Positions 1 through 5,494 of a DNA stretch of 5,494 bases are shown piece by piece. The notes beneath the pieces are model-generated. The model ran no database searches. It saw nothing but the letters and a program-made list of their open reading frames with translations, and was not told the DNA's origin. The position numbers and the translations under genes are program-made. Source of the DNA: an uncultured Lachnospiraceae bacterium (GTDB taxonomy: Bacteria; Bacillota; Clostridia; Lachnospirales; Lachnospiraceae); contig CACZOG010000113.1 of NCBI GenBank assembly GCA_902782715.1, positions 1-5,494 on the forward strand. Reading direction: 5' to 3'. Numbering within the stretch: position 1 is the first letter of the stretch; each line of letters begins with the position of its first letter.

Positions 1-582
1 GAAAATCTTAAGGCTTTTTGCGAGGCAATAAATAATATCAAGGATTCTGATGAATCCGGTTCAAAGAAAATAACAGATGATTTTCTTTACACGTTAATAA
101 AAGAAAATAAAGAGAAAGCAAACGAATCTCTTTTAAAAGCAAAAGACATAATAAAAGAGGCTCCGATCGCAATAGATGCAACTGCCACACCCAGACCTTT
201 AGGACTTGCAGTGCTTCTTAAGCAATATGGATTCAATGTTAAAAGAATCTACGCAGATGCTTTCGGTCCCAAAGAAAAAGACGCTTTTGGAGAGTTATGT
301 AAACTTGATGGTGATATTGAGATCTTCCCTTTAATGGACCCGACAATGCTCTATGCATCAAATGAAAATGAGGAAAGCAAAAGCGAGTACCTCTGCATCG
401 GACAGAACAGTGCATACTTCTGTCAGACAAGAAAGTTCGTCAACATAGTCGAAGGCGGCGGAATGTACGGTTTTGACGGAATAAGACACCTCGGTGAAAT
501 GATGACCGAAGCATATTTAAACGAAAAAGATCTAAAGATAACCATATCACATAAAGGATTGGAGTGTGAAAGCTGCCTATGA
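1..582 (+). CDS. Nitrogenase component 1 alpha-like (NifD-like) protein D1, 5' end outside window
   Basis: The frame is open from base 1, so the start lies upstream; 193 C-terminal residues are visible. It begins with a charged helical stretch (about residues 1-50), followed by the last Rossmann-type domain of the component 1 fold, with a beta-strand and PRPLGLAVLLKQYGF helix (about 56-75) and DPTML (about 113-117). A glycine-rich FVNIVEGGGMYGFDG block (about 146-160) matches the position of the NifD C-terminal motif containing SGPYHGYDG. In an ungapped match the NifD His442 position is Val147, so the FeMo-cofactor histidine is absent. The protein ends in a CxxC tail (Cys189, Cys192), which I do not recognise from NifD. 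The stop overlaps the K1 start by four bases, implying translational coupling and a D1/K1 heterodimer. It resembles the C-terminal part of D2, especially DPTML against SPTML and the closing glycine/aromatic block. Family assignment is firm; the N-terminal cluster cysteines cannot be judged, and the substrate is unknown. Confidence 0.85.
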   Translation, partial: ENLKAFCEAINNIKDSDESGSKKITDDFLYTLIKENKEKANESLLKAKDIIKEAPIAIDATATPRPLGLAVLLKQYGFNVKRIYADAFGPKEKDAFGELCKLDGDIEIFPLMDPTMLYASNENEESKSEYLCIGQNSAYFCQTRKFVNIVEGGGMYGFDGIRHLGEMMTEAYLNEKDLKITISHKGLECESCL

Positions 583-1931
583 ATCAAGCCGCAAGAATAA
601 TATCCATATATGCCGCAGATACTTCGGGTGTATGCTCCGCTCTTTACGAATACGGCGGAATGACCGTCATCCATGATGCTTCAGGATGCAATTCGACCTA
701 CACCACTCACGATGAGCCCAGATGGTATGACAAGAAAAGCATGATCTTCATCTCCGGTATCACCGAAAAAGATGCGGTAATGGGAAACGATGACAAATTC
801 ATAGACGATCTGGTGATAGCAGCAAAAGAATTAAAACCTGCTTTTATCGCACTCTGTGCATCTCCTCTTCCCGCAATGATCGGAACAGATCTGGATGCCA
901 TTGCGTATGCTGTTGAAGATGAAACAGGCATTCCTTCATTTGCCGTAAAAACTAACGGTATGCAGTCATATATCTCCGGTGCGGACAATGCGTTCCTCGC
1001 ACTAGCAAAGAAATTTGCAGACTGCAGCGAAGATGAGTTATGTCAACCTGTCAAAAATCCTTTTGTATTTAATATGAATGCAATGAACCTGATGTTTGGA
1101 AAGTCCGATACGACTGCCCATACCTCTGCAGACTCTGAATCAAGTCTGCATCCTCAGGAAGACACATTCACGAAAATAAAAGTTAATCTTCTTGGAGTAA
1201 CGCCCCTTGATTTTCCGAAAAAAGAAAACATCGAGGCTCTCTTTGATTATATAAAAGGATCAGGCTTTGAGCTTAACGCCTGCGTCGGAGTTAACACAGA
1301 CCTTAACGAATTTAAGAAACTTCGTAAAGCAGATGTTAATCTTCTTTTATCATCAACGGGAAAATCACTGGCTGATTACCTTTATAAAGAGTATGAAATA
1401 CCATGCGTTACAGGAGTGCCTTACGGAGAGACTCTTCCGAAATTAATTAAAGATTTCCTTAAATTAAGCTTTGAAAAGAAGATAAATATCCCGATTCCTA
1501 ATTTGATCCGTGATAACGATTGTGAGGCATCTGACGACGAGATAAAAAGGATCATTGATATTCATAAAAAGCCTTTCGATAACAACGTAAATAAACCCTT
1601 AACGGGCAAAGTCGCAATCCTCGGAGAAAGCATCTTAAGCACTTCTTTAGCTTCTGCGCTTTTACTTGATCTTGGAATCAAAGCAACCGTTATCGAAACC
1701 GTGGGTGAAGGTGATCTTTCGGTTATTTTATCTGATGACAAACGCTTTGAAGACGAGAATCTTCTTGAAAGAGATTTAAAGAATTACGATACGATAATCG
1801 CAGATCCCATGTTCAAACCTATATGCATGGAAAAGAGATTCATTTCTCTTCCTCACGAAGCATTCTCGGGAAGATGTTATACAAAGGAAGCACCAAATAT
1901 CATCAATTGTGCATTGGATTTATTCAACTGA
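579..1931 (+). CDS. Nitrogenase component 1 beta-like (NifK-like) protein K1
   Basis: A 450-residue protein, shorter than typical NifK (about 510-520). The N-terminal block (about 14-50) runs DTSGVCSALYEYGG, then VIHDASGC, then DEPRWYDKKS. Cys19 and Cys37 line up with the first two P-cluster cysteines of NifK. IALCASPLPAMIGTDL (90-105) matches the strand carrying the third; Cys93 lies about three residues before the exact alignment point, so its ligand role is uncertain. A low-complexity, Ser/Thr/Asp-rich linker spans about 150-200. The middle domain contains ADVNLLLSSTGKSLADYL (251-268) and a GIP-like EIPCVTGVPYG. A second linker spans about 303-340. The C-terminal domain contains GKVAILGES (343-351) and YDTIIADP (403-410). 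The ATG overlaps the D1 stop, and a GGAG lies 14 nt upstream, far for a ribosome site, so coupling with D1 is likely. K1 should pair with D1 to bind Fe-S clusters. It is a paralogue of K2: about 51 of the first 119 residues are identical without gaps by hand count. Substrate unknown. Confidence 0.9.
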   Translation: MNQAARIISIYAADTSGVCSALYEYGGMTVIHDASGCNSTYTTHDEPRWYDKKSMIFISGITEKDAVMGNDDKFIDDLVIAAKELKPAFIALCASPLPAMIGTDLDAIAYAVEDETGIPSFAVKTNGMQSYISGADNAFLALAKKFADCSEDELCQPVKNPFVFNMNAMNLMFGKSDTTAHTSADSESSLHPQEDTFTKIKVNLLGVTPLDFPKKENIEALFDYIKGSGFELNACVGVNTDLNEFKKLRKADVNLLLSSTGKSLADYLYKEYEIPCVTGVPYGETLPKLIKDFLKLSFEKKINIPIPNLIRDNDCEASDDEIKRIIDIHKKPFDNNVNKPLTGKVAILGESILSTSLASALLLDLGIKATVIETVGEGDLSVILSDDKRFEDENLLERDLKNYDTIIADPMFKPICMEKRFISLPHEAFSGRCYTKEAPNIINCALDLFN

Positions 1932-1984
1932 TATACTGATGCGAAAAAAATAATTATTATCTGCAATACGGATAACAAAAGTTC

Positions 1985-1988
1985 GGAG
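1985..1988 (+). promoter_or_regulatory. Ribosome binding site of the NifH-like gene
   Basis: GGAG lies six bases before the ATG at 1995. The next in-frame codon upstream of the start region is a TAA (1989-1991), which together fixes this start. The rest of the 63-bp gap after K1 is AT-rich; I see no convincing promoter pair or terminator hairpin in it. Confidence 0.75.
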
Positions 1989-1994
1989 TAAAAA

Positions 1995-2765
1995 ATGATC
2001 AAAATAGCAATTTACGGAAAAGGCGGTATCGGAAAATCCACCGTCACATCAAATCTTTCGGCAGCACTTGCCTACCTCGGAAAAAGAGTCATCCAGATAG
2101 GATGCGATCCGAAAGCGGATTCAACAGCCAATCTTTTATCGGGAAATCCCGTATTCCCCGTAATGAATTATATGCGTGATTACGACAAAGAGCCCGAATC
2201 TCTGGAGGAGATTTCAAAAGTCGGATACGGCGGAGTTTTATGCATAGAAACAGGCGGACCCACTCCCGGTCTCGGATGTGCGGGACGCGGGATCATTACC
2301 ACCTTTTCACTGCTTGAAGAATTAAAACTTTTCGAGAAATTTAAACCCGATGCCGTTCTTTACGACGTACTCGGAGACGTTGTCTGCGGCGGTTTCGCAG
2401 CACCCATTCGTGAAGGTCTCGCAAGCAAGGTTATCATTGTAACCTCAGGCGAGAAAATGGCACTCTACGCAGCCGGAAACATCAATTCCGCAGTAGAGAA
2501 TTTCAAGGAAAGAAGCTATGCGAATGTAAGGGGAATCGTTTTTAACAGAAGAAATGTTTTAAACGAGGAAGAAAAGGTAAAAGAATTCGCAGCATCACGC
2601 GATCTTTCGATAATAGCCGATATTCCAAGAAGCGATGACATCATTCGTTTCGAGGACATGGGCAAAACCGTTATCGAAGGCGACCCTTCCCTTGATGTAA
2701 GTCAGAGATTTATCGATCTGGCAAAGCTTCTCATCGCCGAAGACGAAGCGGAGAATAACAGATAA
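1995..2765 (+). CDS. NifH-like Fe protein (ATP-dependent [4Fe-4S] reductase component)
   Basis: A 256-residue P-loop reductase that, in this superfamily, forms a homodimer bridging one [4Fe-4S] cluster and couples ATP hydrolysis to electron delivery to a D/K partner. Visible motifs: Walker A YGKGGIGKST (7-16); switch I GCDPKADST (36-44); GGPTPGLGCAGRGI (87-100) with cluster ligand Cys95; DVLGDVVCGGF (124-134) with cluster ligand Cys131 in the DxxG switch II; MALYAAGNI (155-163); and FNRRN (183-187), whose Asn184 matches the NifH nucleotide-binding asparagine. Arg98 equals the arginine that DraT ADP-ribosylates in NifH. IPRSDDIIRFE and TVIE follow near the C-terminus. It is slightly short compared with NifH (about 270-300), mostly at the C-terminus. 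The ATG is supported by GGAG six bases upstream and an in-frame TAA at 1989-1991. Lying between two D/K pairs, it probably serves both. It is closer to true NifH in motif detail than I would expect of a general MinD/ParA ATPase, but calling it nifH would wrongly imply nitrogen fixation. Confidence 0.95.
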   Translation: MIKIAIYGKGGIGKSTVTSNLSAALAYLGKRVIQIGCDPKADSTANLLSGNPVFPVMNYMRDYDKEPESLEEISKVGYGGVLCIETGGPTPGLGCAGRGIITTFSLLEELKLFEKFKPDAVLYDVLGDVVCGGFAAPIREGLASKVIIVTSGEKMALYAAGNINSAVENFKERSYANVRGIVFNRRNVLNEEEKVKEFAASRDLSIIADIPRSDDIIRFEDMGKTVIEGDPSLDVSQRFIDLAKLLIAEDEAENNR

Positions 2766-2781
2766 TCATTTGAAATCATTT
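2764..2781 (+). repeat. Short direct repeat between H and D2
   Basis: AATCATTT occurs twice (2764-2771 and 2774-2781), offset by ten bases, about one helical turn. The first copy begins in the H stop codon. This spacing could suit a regulator, but in AT-rich DNA it may be chance. Confidence 0.35.
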
Positions 2782-2790
2782 ATCAACAGA

Positions 2791-2807
2791 AAAATCTTTT
2801 AGATTTT
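2791..2807. repeat. Small AT-rich inverted repeat between H and D2
   Basis: AAAATCT, a three-base TTT loop, then AGATTTT gives a perfect 7-bp stem with a single G:C pair. It is not followed by a T-run, so it is not a typical intrinsic terminator. It could be a weak mRNA processing or stabilising hairpin, or an operator half-site pair, within the largest gap of the operon (2766-2846). Confidence 0.35.
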
Positions 2808-2836
2808 AACATCAGAACAATTACTTATATTTTTAC

Positions 2837-2840
2837 AGAG
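2837..2840 (+). promoter_or_regulatory. Weak ribosome binding site before D2
   Basis: AGAG is the only purine run at suitable distance (six bases) before the ATG at 2847. It is a poor Shine-Dalgarno match compared with the sites before H, K2 and hypF, which suggests lower or conditional D2 translation. No better in-frame start is visible just upstream. Confidence 0.4.
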
Positions 2841-2846
2841 TTATAT

Positions 2847-4130
2847 ATGGAAAATGCATTTTATCAAACAGCAAAAGAAATAGTTAATGCAGGTTACGAT
2901 AACCTGCCGACGGAACTGGTGTCCTCAAAACACCTTATATATTCCTCGCCCGCAACCTTGTCTTTTAACTCTCCCGGTGCAAAAGGCTTCGGCGTAAAGC
3001 GTGCGGGACTTGCGGTACCCGAATCGGTAATGCTTCTTGTATCTCCGGGTTGTTGCGGAAGGAACACATCACTTTTTAAATCCTCTCCCGAATACAGGGA
3101 CAAGTTCTTTTTCCAGCTTCTGGATGATACTGATATCGTAACGGGAAGACATCTTATGAAGATCACCAACGCAGTAGACGAGATGCTCGAAGTCCTTGAT
3201 AAAAGACCTTCCGCCATCATGATCTGCATCACATGCGTTGATGCACTTCTGGGCACCGATATGGAGAGAATCTGTCGTAAGGTTACGGATAAAACAGGCA
3301 TTCCCTGTGTGGCATGCTACATGTATGCATTAACCAGAGAGAAACGTCTCTCTCCGATGGCTTACGTTCGTACTTCCGTTTATTCTCTTTTGGAGAAAAC
3401 AAAAAGAGAAAACAGGGATATGAATATCCTCGGATTCTTCACTCCGCTTAACGATTCAAGTGAGCTTTATACACTTTTAAAAGATGCGGGAATCAAAAAT
3501 ATCCGTGAGCTTTCGAGATGCAAAACATTCGATGAATATAAAGAGCTTTCCAAAGCCAATTTTAACCTTGTTTTAAATCCCGAGGCAAGACATGCGGCAC
3601 AGGATATGCAGGAGCGATTGTCAATCCCTTTTATCGAGATCTTGCGTCTTTATCAGCCCGATAAGATCCACAATCAGTATCTTCTTTTAAAAGATACTTT
3701 AGGCGTTGATTTTGACGACACGCCTTATTACGAAAATACCAAAAAGATAATAAAAGATTTCAAGGATAAGTACGGAGAATTAAGATTTGCCGTCGGAGAA
3801 ATCTTAAACGGCGATGCGATCGAGATCGCACTCATGCTCATAAAAGAAGGCTTCAAGGTCGAATGCGTTTTCGCAACGATCGGTGAGCTTAATTACAGAT
3901 TCTTAAAAGTACTTGCACAACTATCGCCCGAGACCAAGATCTATTCGAACCTCTCTCCCACGATGTTGGGTTACGAGAATGATGAAATCGACTGCTACAT
4001 CGGTTCCGACTGCAAATACTATTTTGACGACAAACCCGGCATCGAATGGTGCGAAGATACCGAGCCTTTCGGTTATCAGGGAGTAAACGATCTGTTCACA
4101 GCCCTTGATGCGGCATTAAGCAATAATTAA
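2847..4130 (+). CDS. Nitrogenase component 1 alpha-like (NifD-like) protein D2
   Basis: A 427-residue component 1 protein (NifD is about 480-490). SPGAKGFG (42-49) matches the NifD AGxKG block, but the preceding P-cluster cysteine (Cys62 in Azotobacter NifD) is missing: there is no Cys before residue 69. VSPGCCGRN (65-73) supplies the second ligand position with a Cys pair (69, 70). MICITCVDALLGTDM (125-139) gives the third at Cys130, aligned to NifD ECPIGLIGDDI, with an extra Cys127. TGIPCVACY (150-158) ends the first domain. In the middle domain NFNLVLNPEARHAAQDM (238-254) aligns to NifD LVHCYRSMNY, so FeMo-co ligand Cys275 is replaced by Asn244. The C-terminal WCEDTEPFGYQG block (401-412) has no histidine at the His442 region. 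No in-frame ATG lies just upstream, and the ribosome site is weak (AGAG at 2837-2840). D2 probably pairs with K2 and accepts electrons from H. Its function is unknown; a NifE-like scaffold role is one possibility. Confidence 0.9.
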   Translation: MENAFYQTAKEIVNAGYDNLPTELVSSKHLIYSSPATLSFNSPGAKGFGVKRAGLAVPESVMLLVSPGCCGRNTSLFKSSPEYRDKFFFQLLDDTDIVTGRHLMKITNAVDEMLEVLDKRPSAIMICITCVDALLGTDMERICRKVTDKTGIPCVACYMYALTREKRLSPMAYVRTSVYSLLEKTKRENRDMNILGFFTPLNDSSELYTLLKDAGIKNIRELSRCKTFDEYKELSKANFNLVLNPEARHAAQDMQERLSIPFIEILRLYQPDKIHNQYLLLKDTLGVDFDDTPYYENTKKIIKDFKDKYGELRFAVGEILNGDAIEIALMLIKEGFKVECVFATIGELNYRFLKVLAQLSPETKIYSNLSPTMLGYENDEIDCYIGSDCKYYFDDKPGIEWCEDTEPFGYQGVNDLFTALDAALSNN

Positions 4131-4160
4131 TGCATTTACCGGAAAGAAGCTTGTCACTTT

Positions 4161-4167
4161 AAAGGAG
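4161..4167 (+). promoter_or_regulatory. Strong ribosome binding site of K2
   Basis: AAAGGAG, a near-perfect Shine-Dalgarno match, lies five bases before the ATG at 4173. It is much stronger than the site before D2, so K2 translation may not depend on coupling with D2. Confidence 0.8.
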
Positions 4168-4172
4168 TTATA

Positions 4173-5258
4173 ATGAAAAAATTCTTAAAATATATGTCCC
4201 CTTTTGCACCCGACCAGTCAGGCGCATGCTCGGTTTTCTATGAATTCGGCGGACTCATCGTAATCTGTGATGCGGGCGGATGCGCAGGAAACATCTGCGG
4301 CTTCGACGAACCCAGATGGTTCGATAAGAAAAGCGCCGTATTCAGCGCAGGTCTTCGTGATATGGATGCGATAATGGGACGTGATGATAAATTAATAGAG
4401 AAACTCTCACTCGCATACGATCAGTTAGGCGGTAATTTTGCTCTCATCGTATCAACTCCGGTTCCCGCGGTAATAGCAACTGATATGCGCTCTCTTGAGC
4501 GAATGGGCGAGAAAAAGTTGGGCATACCCTGCATCGCTTTGGACTGCACGGGTACGCACTATTACGATAACGGCGAGGAAAAAGCCTGGCTTCGTCTTTT
4601 CGAAACCTTTGCAAAGGATAAAAAAGACACAGTAAAAGGCCGTATCGGAATCCTCGGTGCAACACCTATGGAGACAGGTTTTAAATCAGGCGATTCATTA
4701 AAAGAATTACTGCCACGTTTAAACGACTCCTCTTCAGACGCCGGCGAATATGTGATCTATTCAATGGGCAGCACTCTGGAAGATGTCAAAGATGCTTCAA
4801 CATGTGAAAAAAATATCGTCATTTCTTCTCAGTCTTTAAAAGCTGCAGAATATCTGAAAGAGACATTCGGTATTCCTTACGAAATAAAATATCCTTTTAT
4901 TCCTGAGGATATTATCGAAAATGTTAAAAAAGAAGTTTCGGGAAATATACTCATCATCAGATCACAGTTTGCCTCAAACGAATTAAGAAACATCATCAAA
5001 GATTCTTCAGTCGATACGGAAATGATCGACTGTGCGACCTGGTTTTCTTTAAACAAAGAATATGCCGAAGATAACGACACTGCTCTCTTAGGCGAAGACG
5101 ATCTGACGGATCTTTTAAAAGAAAAAGAATATGATACGATCATCGCGGATTCAGACTGCCTCAATCTTTTAAAGAGTGTCGGTTTTACGGGCAGATTCAT
5201 CGATTATCCGGAGTTTGCCGTATCCGGCCGAGGATTTGATTTTACCGGAATCATTTAA
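4173..5258 (+). CDS. Nitrogenase component 1 beta-like (NifK-like) protein K2, short form
   Basis: At 361 residues this is a compact paralogue of K1. The N-terminal block DQSGACSVFYEFGG (14-27), VICDAGGC (30-37) and DEPRWFDKKS (45-54) matches K1 without gaps, keeping Cys19 and Cys37 and adding Cys32 and Cys42. FALIVSTPVPAVIATDM (89-105) has Val93 where K1 has Cys93, so no cysteine remains on the third-ligand strand. LGIPCIALDCTG (116-127) closes the first domain. The middle domain contains RIGILGATP (157-165) and an AAEYLKETFGIPY segment like K1. The C-terminal domain has NILIIRS and YDTIIADSD, then FAVSGRGF near the end. Both K1 linkers are absent or much shorter, explaining the 89-residue difference. 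A strong AAAGGAG at 4161-4167 sits five bases before the ATG. It most likely forms a heterodimer with the adjacent D2. The asymmetric loss of ligands relative to K1 suggests a different cluster or role, comparable in spirit to NifN versus NifK. Substrate and role unknown. Confidence 0.9.
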   Translation: MKKFLKYMSPFAPDQSGACSVFYEFGGLIVICDAGGCAGNICGFDEPRWFDKKSAVFSAGLRDMDAIMGRDDKLIEKLSLAYDQLGGNFALIVSTPVPAVIATDMRSLERMGEKKLGIPCIALDCTGTHYYDNGEEKAWLRLFETFAKDKKDTVKGRIGILGATPMETGFKSGDSLKELLPRLNDSSSDAGEYVIYSMGSTLEDVKDASTCEKNIVISSQSLKAAEYLKETFGIPYEIKYPFIPEDIIENVKKEVSGNILIIRSQFASNELRNIIKDSSVDTEMIDCATWFSLNKEYAEDNDTALLGEDDLTDLLKEKEYDTIIADSDCLNLLKSVGFTGRFIDYPEFAVSGRGFDFTGII

Positions 5259-5262
5259 GGAG
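5257..5262 (+). promoter_or_regulatory. Ribosome binding site of hypF overlapping the K2 stop codon
   Basis: AAGGAG starts on the last two bases of the K2 TAA stop (5256-5258) and ends eight bases before the TTG start at 5271. The overlap decides in favour of the TTG start and places hypF in the same transcript as K2. Confidence 0.8.
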
Positions 5263-5270
5263 TATACATT

Positions 5271-5494
5271 TTGAATACTTGTGTCATAAGAGTATACGGA
5301 ATAGTTCAGGGCGTCGGCTTCAGGCCTTTCGTAAGCCGCGTATGCCTCGATAACAGCATAAAAGGCAGCGTTTCAAACAAAGGCTCCTATGTCGAAATTC
5401 ATGCGCAGGGAGGCAATACAGACGCTCTCTTTGATGCCCTTAACCATCACGCACCGAAGCGTTCCGTAATACTTGAAATCATAAAAAAATATGC
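5271..5494 (+). CDS. hypF: HypF, carbamoyltransferase for hydrogenase maturation (N-terminal acylphosphatase domain; 3' end outside window)
   Basis: The first 74 codons are visible and open to the window end. The start is a TTG preceded by AAGGAG with an eight-base gap. The sequence begins MNTCVIRVYGIVQGVGFRPF; GIVQGVGFRPFV (10-21) is the acylphosphatase signature in its HypF form (Pro after the catalytic Arg18), and GSVSNKGSYVEI (32-43) carries the matching catalytic Asn36. HypF (about 750 residues in full) uses carbamoyl phosphate and ATP to carbamoylate the C-terminal Cys of HypE, which is dehydrated to a thiocyanate that supplies the CN ligands of [NiFe]-hydrogenase. Only the first domain can be seen, so the zinc-finger, YrdC-like and carbamoyltransferase domains are assumed. 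A free acylphosphatase (about 90 residues) is the alternative, but the FRPFV form favours HypF. The ribosome site overlaps the K2 stop, so it is very likely co-transcribed with the nitrogenase-like genes. Confidence 0.85.
   Translation, partial: MNTCVIRVYGIVQGVGFRPFVSRVCLDNSIKGSVSNKGSYVEIHAQGGNTDALFDALNHHAPKRSVILEIIKKY

Noticed and set aside
707..988. 93-codon reverse-strand open frame inside K1
   Set aside because: It is antisense to the conserved N-terminal domain of K1 and has no family resemblance.
1932..1960. Promoter before the NifH-like gene (TATACT at 1932-1937 or TATTAT at 1955-1960)
   Set aside because: No acceptable -35 box at 16-18 bp spacing for either; AT-rich DNA yields such matches by chance.
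2791..2807. Intrinsic terminator after the NifH-like gene
   Set aside because: The stem is 7 bp with one G:C pair and is not followed by a T-run.
2894..3301. 135-codon reverse-strand open frame inside D2
   Set aside because: It lies wholly opposite a strongly supported gene, has no recognisable motif, and looks like a by-product of the codon use of D2.
1..5258. Ordinary nitrogen-fixation nifHDK(EN) operon
   Set aside because: D2 lacks both FeMo-cofactor ligands, D1 lacks the histidine ligand, the subunits are much shorter than NifD/NifK, and no nifB, nifV or similar gene is visible.
579..5258. Dark-operative protochlorophyllide or chlorophyllide reductase (BchLNB/BchXYZ)
   Set aside because: Two D/K pairs share one reductase, no tetrapyrrole genes are near, and the host appears to be a non-photosynthetic anaerobe. 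The cysteine pattern does not match what I know of BchN/BchB, though only a tree would settle it.
5271..5494. Stand-alone acylphosphatase
   Set aside because: The signature reads VQGVGFRPFV, the form typical of HypF. The frame is still open at the window end, so length cannot settle it.

Overview
The window holds one tightly packed plus-strand gene run, cut at both ends: a NifD-like gene (3' part only), a NifK-like gene, a NifH-like gene, a second NifD-like gene, a second NifK-like gene, and the first 74 codons of hypF. All five complete or nearly complete reading frames before hypF belong to the nitrogenase superfamily (component 1 alpha/beta subunits and the Fe-protein reductase). Call them D1, K1, H, D2 and K2. 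The host is probably an anaerobic member of the Bacillota (Clostridia, perhaps Lachnospiraceae-like). This is an inference from the AT-leaning base composition, strong AAAGGAG-type ribosome sites, a TTG start, Lys/Glu/Ile-rich proteins and the oxygen-sensitive protein families. It is not proof of taxon.

Layout: D1 (1-582) overlaps K1 (579-1931) by ATGA. A 63-bp gap leads to H (1995-2765). An 81-bp AT-rich gap with small repeats leads to D2 (2847-4130). A 42-bp gap leads to K2 (4173-5258). The ribosome site of hypF (5271 to the window end) overlaps the K2 stop codon. I see no convincing promoter or terminator inside the run, so a single operon is the simplest reading. There is no gene-free stretch longer than 81 bp.

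How the genes may work together: H keeps the hallmarks of an ATP-driven [4Fe-4S] reductase (P-loop, two cluster cysteines, switch regions). It should pass electrons to one or both D/K heterodimer pairs. Two D/K pairs served by one reductase recall the NifDK plus NifEN (enzyme plus cofactor scaffold) arrangement. However, the visible D subunits lack the residues that anchor the FeMo cofactor in true nitrogenase, so this is not an ordinary nitrogen-fixation locus. It looks like an uncharacterised nitrogenase-like reductase system. HypF, which makes the cyanide ligand precursor for [NiFe]-hydrogenase, directly follows in the same run. That is either the start of a hydrogenase-maturation set or a hint about the cofactor chemistry. 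Substrate and product cannot be read from the sequence.
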